Shown piece after piece: positions 1-7,811 of a stretch of 13,784 bases of DNA; the first letter of the stretch is position 1, and every line of letters starts with the position of its first letter. Made by a program: the position numbers and the translations under genes. This stretch comes from an uncultured Prevotella sp. GTDB taxonomy: Bacteria > Bacteroidota > Bacteroidia > Bacteroidales > Bacteroidaceae. The stretch covers positions 1 through 13,784 of the forward strand of contig CAAFRM010000132.1 in assembly GCA_900765465.1 (NCBI GenBank). The letters run 5' to 3'. The notes under the pieces are model-generated. The model was not told the origin of the DNA and ran no database searches. It saw only the letters and a program-made list of their open reading frames with translations.

Positions 1-1359
1 CTGCAAGTATTCTTCCAATACCTGGAGGGTCTGGATATCGAGGTCGTTGGTAGGCTCATCGAGCACCAGGAAGTTAGGATTCCTCATCAACACCGTACAG
101 AGATAGAGTTTGCGCTTCTCGCCACCACTCAACTTATATACATAGTTGTGCTGCTCCTCGGGAGTAAAGAGGAAGAACTGCAGGAACTGCGAAGCCGTCA
201 TGTGCTTGCCGTTGCCCAGGTCGATATAGTCGGCTATCTCCGTGATGACATCTATCACCTTCTGGTCTTCCCTGAACTTGAGTCCCTCCTGCGAGAAATA
301 GCCAAAGCGCACAGTCTCACCAATGTCAAACTTACCACTATCCGGCTGCACCTCACCCAGGAGCATCTTGATGAAAGTAGATTTTCCCGTACCATTATTA
401 CCTACGATACCCATCTTCTCAAATCGGGCAAAGTTGTAGTAGAAGTTATCGAGAATCACCTTCTTCTTTCCTCTGTCATCAAAAGCCTTGCTCACATACT
501 GGCATTCGAAGATTTTCGAACCAATATATACGGTAGAAGCCTTCAATCTTACCTGACGGTCTTCGATGCGCTGCTTGGCTACCTTCTCCAACTCATAGAA
601 AGCATCCTCACGATATTTCGCCTTATGACCTCGAGCCTGAGGCTGACGACGCATCCAGTCCAGCTCTCTGCGATAGAGATTCTTGGAATGCTGGATTTCT
701 GCACGCAGATTATCCATACGTTCCTGGCGCTTTTCCAGATAGTAGGCATAGTTTCCACGATAGGTGTAGATGGTCTTATCGTCGAGCTCCAGGATGGTAT
801 TACATACCTTATCGAGGAAGAAACGGTCGTGCGTAACCATGAAGATGGTCTTGTTGCCACGATTCAGATAACCCTCCAGCCACTCTATCATCTCCAGGTC
901 GAGGTGATTGGTAGGCTCATCGAGCATCAGGAAGTCAGGCTCATCTATCAGCACATTGGCAAGTGCCACACGCTTCTGCTGTCCTCCACTCAACTGTCCC
1001 ATCGGCTGGTCCATATTGGTGATATGCAACTGAGTGAGGATCTGCTTTGCCTTGAGCACCTTTTCTGGATCATCCTCATGATTGAAGCAAGCTTCCAGCA
1101 CGCTTTCCTCTGGATCAAACTTAGGAGATTGTTCCAGATAGCCCACCTTTAAGTCGCGTCGATAGATGATATCACCACTCTCATGTCCCTCCTTATCCAT
1201 GAGCACCGACATCAATGTAGATTTACCCGTGCCATTGCGTGCCACGAGTCCCACTTTCTGTCCTTCAGCTATAGAGAAGGATATTTTATCAAAAAGAACC
1301 TCTGCTCCAAAGCGTTTGGTGAGGTTTTGAACGTCTAAATACGGTATTTGACTTGCCAT
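1..1359 (-). CDS. ABC-F family ATPase, Uup-like (C-terminus outside window)
   Basis: Soluble tandem-ATPase protein of the ABC-F family, which has no membrane domain and acts on ribosomes or nucleic-acid-associated processes. 453 codons are visible and the reading frame runs off the left edge. The first ABC domain has a Walker A GTGKST (K46), signature LSGGQ (123-127) and Walker B LDEPTNHLD (Glu148). The second has GTGKST (K326), LSGGE (410-414) and LDEPTNDLD (Glu435). Between them lies a charged helical linker (about 180-270) with the stretch LDWMRRQPQARGHKAKYRE, which resembles the E. coli Uup linker more than that of EttA. This supports a Uup-type call, but the diagnostic C-terminal coiled coil is not visible. 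The ATG at 1359 is the first in frame and sits just downstream of a good promoter on the minus strand. Divergent from rho. The ABC-F class is certain; the subfamily is likely. Confidence 0.93.
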   Translation of the reverse strand, partial: MASQIPYLDVQNLTKRFGAEVLFDKISFSIAEGQKVGLVARNGTGKSTLMSVLMDKEGHESGDIIYRRDLKVGYLEQSPKFDPEESVLEACFNHEDDPEKVLKAKQILTQLHITNMDQPMGQLSGGQQKRVALANVLIDEPDFLMLDEPTNHLDLEMIEWLEGYLNRGNKTIFMVTHDRFFLDKVCNTILELDDKTIYTYRGNYAYYLEKRQERMDNLRAEIQHSKNLYRRELDWMRRQPQARGHKAKYREDAFYELEKVAKQRIEDRQVRLKASTVYIGSKIFECQYVSKAFDDRGKKKVILDNFYYNFARFEKMGIVGNNGTGKSTFIKMLLGEVQPDSGKFDIGETVRFGYFSQEGLKFREDQKVIDVITEIADYIDLGNGKHMTASQFLQFFLFTPEEQHNYVYKLSGGEKRKLYLCTVLMRNPNFLVLDEPTNDLDIQTLQVLEEYLQ

Positions 1360-1375
1360 TTTCGTTATTTTTGTG

Positions 1376-1407
1376 CAAAGTTACAGAAAAAATTTGGCAG
1401 AAACAAA
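1376..1407 (-). promoter_or_regulatory. Promoter of the ABC-F gene (Bacteroidota type)
   Basis: On the minus strand a TTTG (1407-1404) is followed after exactly 20 bp by TAACTTTG (1383-1376). This matches the known Bacteroidota vegetative promoter pattern (TTTG at -33, TAnnTTTG at -7). The predicted start near 1371 leaves a leader of only about 12 nt before the ATG at 1359. It overlaps the rho promoter on the opposite strand. Confidence 0.75.
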
Positions 1408-1424
1408 TTTTTTGCTTATCTTTG
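1393..1424 (+). promoter_or_regulatory. Promoter of rho (Bacteroidota type)
   Basis: TTTG (1393-1396), 20 bp spacer, TATCTTTG (1417-1424), matching the Bacteroidota -33/-7 pattern. The predicted start near 1429 gives a leader of about 83 nt. The -33 element lies inside the spacer of the divergent ABC-F promoter and vice versa. Confidence 0.75.
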
Positions 1425-1447
1425 CACTCGAAAAGTTCAAATACATC

Positions 1448-1472
1448 TAGTGTTTCCATTGTAGAAACGCTA
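1448..1472 (+). promoter_or_regulatory. Hairpin in the rho 5' leader
   Basis: Positions 1448-1456 pair with 1464-1472 (9 bp including one G-U), with a 7-nt loop. It lies within the predicted untranslated leader, about 40 nt upstream of the rho ATG. No T-tract follows directly, so it does not look like an attenuator terminator. It could protect the mRNA or serve in autoregulation, as rho leaders do in other bacteria; that role is only inferred. Confidence 0.45.
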
Positions 1473-1511
1473 CATTTCATAGAAAAATCATATAATATAC
1501 AATATATAATA

Positions 1512-3596
1512 ATGTATAGCAAAGACGAATTATCAGCAAAAAGTGTCCTTCAACTGAAGGACCTTGCAAAAGAAATTGGCGTCAAGATTAAATCTGGCGA
1601 CAATAAGGAAACGATTATCTATACGATTCTTGATGCTTTGGCAGAGGCATCAGCAGACGGTGCTGCGCAAAAGCGTAAACGCACACGCATCGCCAGCAAG
1701 AAAGAAGATCGAGTATATTCTGTTCATGGAATCGAGGGAGAAAACTTCGATGTTATGAAAAACCAGGTTAACGGCCCTGCCGCTACTGATACAACCACTG
1801 AAGGAGACACTCCACAAGCTATCCCTGCTAGCGTTGACCCACTGGCTGCTTTCCCTAAGCACAGAGGGCGCAAGAGCAAGGCAGAACTGGAAGCCATTGC
1901 GGCTGCTAAAGCGGCTGCCATCAAAATGCAGCAGGAAGGAATGAAGGCAGCAGAAAATACTGCTGAGCTACCAACCGAAAATGCAGATCATACAGACAAT
2001 ACTGAAAGCCCAACAGAGCAGGCTACTGTTTCTGAGGAAGAAGCTATGGCTACAGCTCTGGCAAGCAATGAGCAGCCAACCGAAGAAGCTCCTGTATCTG
2101 ACAACCAGAAGACAGAGATTCCTGAGGCGCAGTTTACTGCCGACGGTTCGGGCAATGACAACAGTGAGTTGATTGCCATGCTCCAGGCTAAGATGAATGC
2201 TCACAACGAGAACAGTACTCCTGCAGAACCAAAAGAAAACAATACTCCAAAACATACTCCTGAGCCAGCTGTAGCCGAGACTACACCAGATGGTATCTGG
2301 TCAGGCGACCCGGGCGATGGCACCGATTTCATCACCGTGGTAGATTTACCAATCGAGGATCAGGCAGCCATGCCTACATACGATATCTTCGACCGTCCGA
2401 TGACTCCGGCAGCAACTGCAGCACCAGCTTCTGCACAGGCCCCTAAGGAGGTAAGTCAGGAACCGGAATATGATTTTACAGATATCATCTCTGCCAATGG
2501 CGTACTCGAAGTACTCTCTGATGGATATGGCTTCCTTCGCAGCAGCGATTTCAACTATCTCTCATCTCCAGATGATATCTACGTAGCTACCAATTTTGTG
2601 AAGCGCTACGGATTGAAGACTGGTGATGTCATCCAGTGCCACGTTCGTCCACCACATGAGGGTGAAAAGTACTTCCCACTCACCAGCATCGACAAGATTA
2701 ATGGTCGTGACCCATCGGATGTAAGAGACCGTGTTCCATTCGAGCACCTCACCCCACTCTTCCCTAACGAAAAGTTTGAGCTCTGCGGCGACCGCCGTAC
2801 CACCAACCTGAGTACCCGCATAGTAGATCTCTTCTCACCTATCGGTAAGGGACAGCGTGCACTCATCGTGGCTCAGCCTAAGACCGGTAAGACCATCCTG
2901 ATGAAGGATATTGCCAATGCCATTGCAGCCAACCATCCAGAGGCATACCTGATGATGCTGCTCATCGACGAACGTCCTGAGGAGGTTACCGATATGGCTC
3001 GCACCGTGAATGCCGAGGTAATCGCTTCTACCTTTGATGAGCCAGCCGAGCGCCACGTGAAGATTGCCGGTATCGTTCTGGAGAAGGCAAAGCGTATGGT
3101 AGAATGCGGTCATGATGTAGTCATCTTCCTCGACTCTATCACACGTCTGGCACGTGCCTATAATACTGTAGCCCCAGCATCAGGTAAGGTGTTGACGGGT
3201 GGTGTGGATGCCAATGCATTGCAGAAGCCTAAGCGTTTCTTCGGTGCAGCCCGTAATATCGAGAACGGCGGTTCACTCACTATCATCGCTACAGCCCTTA
3301 TTGATACAGGTAGTAAGATGGATGAGGTCATCTTCGAGGAGTTCAAGGGTACAGGTAACATGGAGTTGCAGCTCGACCGCTCACTCAGCAACAAGCGTAT
3401 CTTCCCTGCAGTCAACCTCGTGGCTTCTTCTACCCGTCGCGACGACCTCTTGCAGGATAAGACAACCCTCGACCGTATGTGGATTCTCCGCAAGTTCATT
3501 TCCGACATGAACCCGATTGAGGCGATGAACACCATCCACAAGAGTATGCAGCAAACCCGCAACAACGAAGAGTTCCTCATTTCCATGAACTCATAA
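1512..3596 (+). CDS. rho: Transcription termination factor Rho with large N-terminal insertion
   Basis: Hexameric RNA-dependent ATPase/translocase that terminates transcription. 694 aa, against 419 in E. coli. Residues about 5-45 form the helical Rho N-terminal (SAP-like) domain (LSAKSVLQLKDLAKEIG). Residues about 47-315 are low-complexity, rich in Ala, Glu, Thr, Pro and Asn, with a basic cluster (QKRKRTRIASKK) and an RGRKSK motif (118-123). The RNA-binding OB domain covers about 319-430 (GVLEVLSDGYGFLRS). The ATPase domain has Walker A AQPKTGKT (K460) and Walker B VIFLDSITRLARAYN (Asp541). An upstream in-frame ATG at 1353 is ignored because it precedes the promoter; ATG 1512 begins directly with the conserved domain. 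Long disordered insertions are known for Bacteroidota Rho, and one in Bacteroides thetaiotaomicron has been reported to support phase separation. A strong terminator follows at 3612. Confidence 0.97.
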   Translation: MYSKDELSAKSVLQLKDLAKEIGVKIKSGDNKETIIYTILDALAEASADGAAQKRKRTRIASKKEDRVYSVHGIEGENFDVMKNQVNGPAATDTTTEGDTPQAIPASVDPLAAFPKHRGRKSKAELEAIAAAKAAAIKMQQEGMKAAENTAELPTENADHTDNTESPTEQATVSEEEAMATALASNEQPTEEAPVSDNQKTEIPEAQFTADGSGNDNSELIAMLQAKMNAHNENSTPAEPKENNTPKHTPEPAVAETTPDGIWSGDPGDGTDFITVVDLPIEDQAAMPTYDIFDRPMTPAATAAPASAQAPKEVSQEPEYDFTDIISANGVLEVLSDGYGFLRSSDFNYLSSPDDIYVATNFVKRYGLKTGDVIQCHVRPPHEGEKYFPLTSIDKINGRDPSDVRDRVPFEHLTPLFPNEKFELCGDRRTTNLSTRIVDLFSPIGKGQRALIVAQPKTGKTILMKDIANAIAANHPEAYLMMLLIDERPEEVTDMARTVNAEVIASTFDEPAERHVKIAGIVLEKAKRMVECGHDVVIFLDSITRLARAYNTVAPASGKVLTGGVDANALQKPKRFFGAARNIENGGSLTIIATALIDTGSKMDEVIFEEFKGTGNMELQLDRSLSNKRIFPAVNLVASSTRRDDLLQDKTTLDRMWILRKFISDMNPIEAMNTIHKSMQQTRNNEEFLISMNS

Positions 3597-3611
3597 CGAT
3601 AAATGTCACAC

Positions 3612-3660
3612 AAAAAAGAGTCCAGTAAGTCCATTCATACTTACTGGACTTTTTCTTTCT
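3612..3660 (+). terminator. Rho-independent terminator after rho
   Basis: Perfect 12-bp stem (3619-3630 with 3639-3650), 8-nt loop, then TTTTTCTTTCT. An A-tract precedes the stem, so it could also act on the opposite strand. It starts 22 bp after the rho stop. Confidence 0.9.
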
Positions 3661-3859
3661 ATTTGATAGGTAAAACAATGCATCCCTGTACATAAAAAGC
3701 TATATTGCAGATACGGCATACAAGCATGACAGCAATACGGAAAATATACTATAAAAATGTCATTTTCATCACATATCTGAAGTAGTTGATACAGGTCAAA
3801 AAACACTTGTTGCATTTATATTTCTTAGCATAAAATGCCGTTATTTGATAAAAAAGTGT
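3661..3859. other. AT-rich spacer without a recognised gene
   Basis: About 200 bp between the rho terminator and the promoter-like element of the next small gene. No credible coding frame, RNA gene or repeat was seen. The only structure noted is a short palindrome at 3754-3766 (AAAATG, 1 nt, CATTTT), too small to interpret. Confidence 0.5.
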
Positions 3860-3867
3860 TAACTTTG
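3860..3867 (+). promoter_or_regulatory. -7 promoter element of the small membrane-peptide gene
   Basis: TAACTTTG followed by CACTCG, nearly the same extended motif as at rho. The -33 box is weak: a TTTG lies only 12 bp upstream and there is none at the usual 19-21 bp. Predicted start near 3872, giving an A-rich leader of about 47 nt. Confidence 0.6.
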
Positions 3868-3918
3868 CACTCGTATTAAGGAATAACAGTAACAAAAAAT
3901 TAAAAAGATTTAAAGATT

Positions 3919-4059
3919 ATGATGACTATTTTTACAATGGCAGTAGCCGCAGTTATGTTTTCAGGTATGGTACTTTGCATGGGTATGTTCTTGAGAGACG
4001 TAATCAACTCAATCCCGGAAATGACTAATATGAGCCACTCTGTTAGTTTGAGCAAGTAA
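3919..4059 (+). CDS. Small Met-rich single-span membrane peptide, unknown function
   Basis: 46 codons from ATG 3919 to TAA 4057-4059. I do not recognise the family. Residues about 3-25 are a continuous hydrophobic stretch (FTMAVAAVMFSGMVLCMGMF) ending in Arg26-Asp27, followed by a polar tail of about 20 residues (NSIPEMTNMSHSVSLSK). Nine of 46 residues are Met, and Cys20 lies in the membrane span. Evidence that it is a real gene: a TAnnTTTG element upstream, the A-rich leader typical of Bacteroidota starts, and a hairpin 50 bp after the stop, so it has a complete transcription unit of its own. An alternative start at codon 2 is possible. The hydrophobic segment followed by a short tail is compatible with a regulatory subunit or accessory peptide of a membrane complex; that is speculation. 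A noncoding RNA with chance coding is the main alternative. Confidence 0.65.
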   Translation: MMTIFTMAVAAVMFSGMVLCMGMFLRDVINSIPEMTNMSHSVSLSK

Positions 4060-4109
4060 AAATAGAAATCTCTATTATATTTTACAGTGAGAGAGATTTA
4101 AATATGAGA

Positions 4110-4150
4110 AAGGGCAAGATCCATTTTTGGAGCTTGCCCTTCTTGCTTTC
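4110..4150 (+). terminator. Terminator hairpin between the small gene and the GH20 gene
   Basis: AAGGGCAAG (4110-4118) pairs with CTTGCCCTT (4133-4141). After one mismatch an inner TCCA/TGGA closes a 4-nt loop. The tail on the plus strand is TTCTTGCTTTC, moderately T-rich. It lies between convergent genes and may serve both. Confidence 0.7.
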
Positions 4151-4160
4151 TAGTTCATCA

Positions 4161-6341
4161 TTAATATTCCATAGAGAAGGTGATGCCTCTTCTCATCATA
4201 TCCTTCACGGTTGGCTTCAACCGGGTCAGGAATCCCTCCCATGAACGGTTCTTCTGGAAACTCCAGCCTGCCTCAGCCAAAGCCAGCGAACGAGGATAAG
4301 CCTGATAGTAGATACGCTCTGGCGAATTGATACACTCGCTCCAAAGGGTTCCGGCTACACCGAAGAGATTGTTCTTCTCAAACTCCTCGCCCATACCCCA
4401 GGCAGGATCCAGGCTATAGGCTGCCTTCAGAGATGTTACAGGCATACCCCAGTTTACCTCAGGCATATCGCCCTTTGCCATCGGATAATCAAAATAGCAA
4501 TGCTCTCCAGGACAAAGCAGGATGCGGGCATTGTTCTCTACCGCTGCCACCAATGCTTCCTTTGTCAAACCGGCACGCCAGGCAAAGGTAACACAACCAG
4601 GCTGTATCTTCTTGAAATCGGTCTCATACCAGAACATTGGAGTCTTGTGATACTGGGTACGAAGCAGATCTATCACCTTGTCAAAAAGATAGCCCTGCAA
4701 CTTCCAGTTCTCAGAACGGTCGGTTGTGGTAATACCCAGTTTCTTCTTCAATGCCTGGCACTTAGGACAGTAAGTCCAGCAATCGAGCGCAGGATTTCCT
4801 GCCTCATCACCACCCAGATGGATATATTCAGAAGGGAAGATATCTGCCAACTCCTTGAATACATTACCCAGAAACTCGTAAGTAAAGTCATTACCCGGAC
4901 AAAGCAACTCATCCGATACACCGCAGGTGGTACGGATAGGTTTCCGAACACCCTGACAGGTCAACTCCGGATAGACACTGATGGCAGCTACCTCGTGACC
5001 AGGCATCTCAATCTCAGGAACCACCTGGATATGATACTTGGCACAATATGCCACGAAGTCGCGCATCTGCTCCTGGGTATAATAGCCCTTGATAGGCATC
5101 AGCATATCGTCCATTCCCCATCGGCTGCTCGCCTCGGCGGTGAGTCTAGGATATTTCTTGATTTCAATGGTCCAAGCCTGGTCATCTACGAGATGGAGAT
5201 GAAGCATATTCAGTTTATAGCGGGCCATCTCCGGAACAAAAGCCTTCAGATCCTCGTATGGAACGAAGATACGGCAAGGATCCACCATCAACTCTCTCAC
5301 ATGGGTGCGAGGCTGGTCTTTCAATGTTAGCTGTGGGATGGCATCGCAACCTACCTTAGAGGCATCGCCACGGAGCAACTGGTCGAAAGTCATCAAACCG
5401 TAGAAGACACCAGCAGCAGTCTTACCCTTGATTACAACTCCCTTCTGCTGCACATCCAGGGTATAAGCCTCATTGTCAGCCAGCGTCTCATCCAAGGCAA
5501 GCGTCATAGTGAGCTGTCCGCCCTTTTTCAAATCCTTATGCTGCTGCTCTACTCGCTCCTTCAGGATTCTCTCGGCATGTTCCTGCTCATTGGCAAGCCC
5601 ATCGGCAGCAACGATTTTCCAGTTTCCTGCCACCTGCAAAGGTGCCGCCTTGGCATTTACTTTCAGGTCCATCGGGGTAGGAATCAGACAAGCCTCAGGA
5701 TTGCAGACTTCTCTCGCCTGCTTCACCTCACCGAAGAAGTGGTTCCATCCCGGAGCCTTGCGATAGAGTTTTTCGCTACCTCTTGGCATCACCAGTTTCA
5801 CGCCTCGCATATTCATGCCCGAAAAAGCAGTAGAAGCTGCCTTTGGTGGAATCTTGGAATTCACCTTGATGACCTTTACGCCTTCCAGATTGGCAAAGGC
5901 AAACTCTCCCAACTCCGGCATTCCGTCTATCGTGATGTTTTTCAATGCCTTGCAACCAGAAAAGGCTGCAGCTCCCACCTTCGTCACGCTCTTAGGAATC
6001 ACTACATCCTGCAGATTGTCGCAGGCAAAGAAAGCCTGACTACCAATCTCCTGCAACTGGTTTGGCAGGATGATACTCTGCAGATGATGACGGGAATGGA
6101 AAGCATTCTTTGGAAGAATAGGACAGGTAGCCTCGCTCAAGTCCAGAGTTCTCAATTGCCAGCACAAGTCACGAAGCTGTCGGAAATCCGAATTTCTCGT
6201 GGTTGTTAATGTTCCTGTCAATTTCAGGTTAATAGCAGCCGATTTTTTCTCAGCATTGAGGTCCTTCATATTGGCGACGGTCTGCGCCGACAACGAGGTT
6301 GCCAACAAAGCAAAAACTGCAAAAGAAATCATTTTTCTCAT
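4161..6341 (-). CDS. Secreted beta-N-acetylhexosaminidase (GH20) with N-terminal BspA-like leucine-rich repeats
   Basis: 726 aa. A signal peptide (residues 1-20, hydrophobic core, ATSLSAQ end, no lipobox Cys) predicts export. Residues about 55-200 contain BspA/LRR_5-type repeats (SQAFFACDNLQDVVIPKSV, then GAAAFSGCKALKNITI). About 216-340 resembles the GH20b domain that precedes the catalytic barrel. About 343-700 is the GH20 barrel, with MLHLHLVDDQAWTIEIKKYP, PEIEMPGHE (His449-Glu450) and the catalytic pair in HLGGDEA (Asp512-Glu513). In this family Glu is the acid and Asp orients the substrate acetamido group, so the enzyme should release terminal GlcNAc/GalNAc from glycans. The catalytic pair is intact. 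The start at ATG 6341 gives a clean signal peptide. It lies 46 bp downstream of the yihY-like gene on the same strand and no good promoter was seen in between, so cotranscription is possible. The precise substrate is unknown. Confidence 0.92.
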   Translation of the reverse strand: MRKMISFAVFALLATSLSAQTVANMKDLNAEKKSAAINLKLTGTLTTTRNSDFRQLRDLCWQLRTLDLSEATCPILPKNAFHSRHHLQSIILPNQLQEIGSQAFFACDNLQDVVIPKSVTKVGAAAFSGCKALKNITIDGMPELGEFAFANLEGVKVIKVNSKIPPKAASTAFSGMNMRGVKLVMPRGSEKLYRKAPGWNHFFGEVKQAREVCNPEACLIPTPMDLKVNAKAAPLQVAGNWKIVAADGLANEQEHAERILKERVEQQHKDLKKGGQLTMTLALDETLADNEAYTLDVQQKGVVIKGKTAAGVFYGLMTFDQLLRGDASKVGCDAIPQLTLKDQPRTHVRELMVDPCRIFVPYEDLKAFVPEMARYKLNMLHLHLVDDQAWTIEIKKYPRLTAEASSRWGMDDMLMPIKGYYTQEQMRDFVAYCAKYHIQVVPEIEMPGHEVAAISVYPELTCQGVRKPIRTTCGVSDELLCPGNDFTYEFLGNVFKELADIFPSEYIHLGGDEAGNPALDCWTYCPKCQALKKKLGITTTDRSENWKLQGYLFDKVIDLLRTQYHKTPMFWYETDFKKIQPGCVTFAWRAGLTKEALVAAVENNARILLCPGEHCYFDYPMAKGDMPEVNWGMPVTSLKAAYSLDPAWGMGEEFEKNNLFGVAGTLWSECINSPERIYYQAYPRSLALAEAGWSFQKNRSWEGFLTRLKPTVKDMMRRGITFSMEY

Positions 6342-6387
6342 ACACTAATGGTTTTTAAAGGTTTATATACTATTATTCTAATTAATA

Positions 6388-7707
6388 TTAAACGAAATTT
6401 ATACTCTTGCCACTTTCTACGAACTCTGCATTCAGGACATCTATGTCTTTCCACTTTTCCCAGTCAGGGTTCTGCTCAGCAAGTCCCACAACATCAGCCC
6501 CATAGGTAAAGAGTCGCTCTATCATCGCTCCATAGGTAAGATGATCAATCTTCTCGATTGGATGCAGGATGATCGATTCCTCGAAACTACCCTTTTTCTC
6601 GCTTCGGATTTCCACCAGCAGCTTTGCCTGAAGCAGTTCCTTCACGGCGTGATTGATGATCTGCTGCGGAATCTTCGTCACCTCATGGATATCCTTCGGT
6701 GTAAATGCCTGCTCACCATCATTGAAGCGATGACACACCTGATGCATCACCACGGCACAGACCTTGATACGCTGTTCCAACTTCACATGGTCGTACTTCA
6801 AGTCCAGATCATAATGATGCAGGTTCTGGTTGGTATAGCAGAGCAAGGCACCGAACACTACGATTGCCCACGAAATCTGGAGCCACAGAAGAAACAACGG
6901 AATGGCGGCAAGCGAACCATAGATTACGTTATAGCTCGAAAGAAATACCTGCAGATAAATATATCCATACTGCAATGCCGTCATGCTGATGCCCGCCAGA
7001 AGCGAAGGCACCAGCGTACTGCGAAACCGGATATAGGTATTAGGTATCACGCAATAGCAGAACACGAAGAATAGGAACATCGGCACAAACGCAGCTACAT
7101 GTAGGATGAAAGCCGGGATAGTCTCTCCCATATCAGCAATCCTATCCACATCATCTATCACATTCACTGTCCATACATTAAAGAAAGAGGCGAAGAGAAT
7201 CATCATACCCAGTCCGAAAAGAATGGTAGGATATTCGGTCACGATCTGCTTCCACGAACGCTCACCCGTATGCCAGATGTCATCAAAGGTGAGCTCTATC
7301 TTCTGCATCAGTGAGATGATGGTATAGAGAAACATCACGATACCCGTACCGATGATATAATTGCTCTGCGTGTTCTCGATATAATTGTGAACGAAATTTA
7401 CGATAGTCTGAGCCACAACGGGTTGCGCCTCGAAAGTGGTAGATAGCCACGACTCCAGCATAGCCGTATAACCGAAACCGCGGGCAATGACAAACATCAT
7501 CGCCATGAATGGAATCAATGCCATAAACGAGGCAAAGGTCAATGCCGCCACATCTCTGGCCCACATATCCTTGATATAGAAGATACGACCGGCGAGCATA
7601 CCCATCTTGAGCCAAGATTTCATCTTGCCTCGAAAATCCTGGATATTCGAAGAATTCAACTCCCTGATATCCTCGTAAAAACCTACTATTTTATCTATTA
7701 ATCCCAT
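6388..7707 (-). CDS. YihY/BrkB-family inner-membrane protein with C-terminal winged-helix region
   Basis: 439 aa from ATG 7707. A longer reading from a TTG at 7737 adds ten residues but overlaps a hairpin, and the ATG has CCGGAG and an A-tract just upstream, so ATG 7707 is preferred. About six membrane segments: near 55-80 (AALTFASFMALIPFMAMMFV), 117-140, 160-180, 200-223, 232-255 and 263-292. The first is the characteristic YihY/BrkB block. Residues about 300-439 are soluble, and FTPKDIHEVTKIPQQIINHA looks like a winged-helix segment. This long form (E. coli YihY is 290 aa) is common in Bacteroidota. YihY was once mislabelled ribonuclease BN; that activity belongs to another protein. The true role is not settled. 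Between uxaC and the GH20 gene, with no obvious functional link. Confidence 0.88.
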   Translation of the reverse strand: MGLIDKIVGFYEDIRELNSSNIQDFRGKMKSWLKMGMLAGRIFYIKDMWARDVAALTFASFMALIPFMAMMFVIARGFGYTAMLESWLSTTFEAQPVVAQTIVNFVHNYIENTQSNYIIGTGIVMFLYTIISLMQKIELTFDDIWHTGERSWKQIVTEYPTILFGLGMMILFASFFNVWTVNVIDDVDRIADMGETIPAFILHVAAFVPMFLFFVFCYCVIPNTYIRFRSTLVPSLLAGISMTALQYGYIYLQVFLSSYNVIYGSLAAIPLFLLWLQISWAIVVFGALLCYTNQNLHHYDLDLKYDHVKLEQRIKVCAVVMHQVCHRFNDGEQAFTPKDIHEVTKIPQQIINHAVKELLQAKLLVEIRSEKKGSFEESIILHPIEKIDHLTYGAMIERLFTYGADVVGLAEQNPDWEKWKDIDVLNAEFVESGKSINFV

Positions 7708-7734
7708 AAACTCCGGTTTTTTGTTATCAAGCAA

Positions 7735-7777
7735 CAAATCCCCTCACAACACCCAGAAGATGCCGTGAAGGGATTTG
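7735..7777 (-). terminator. Hairpin between uxaC and the yihY-like gene (probable uxaC terminator)
   Basis: CAAATCCC (7735-7742) pairs with GGGATTTG (7770-7777). After one mismatch TCAC (7744-7747) pairs with GTGA (7765-7768), and the loop is about 17 nt. The minus-strand tail is TTGCTTG, a weak T-tract. It starts 35 bp past the uxaC stop and ends 28 bp before the next start codon, so it may also act in the leader of that gene. Confidence 0.55.
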
Positions 7778-7811
7778 TCTTAGTATTTTGCTAATCAGAT
7801 TCTACTACTCT

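Noticed and set aside
148..1152. 334-codon open frame on the plus strand
   Set aside because: It is antisense to the ABC-F gene, whose Walker and signature motifs lie on the minus strand; the plus translation shows no domain.
3754..3766. Short palindrome AAAATG-T-CATTTT
   Set aside because: Too short and AT-rich to distinguish from chance; not positioned at a promoter.
3606..3815. 69-codon open frame on the minus strand
   Set aside because: It overlaps the strong rho terminator hairpin and has no promoter or family resemblance.
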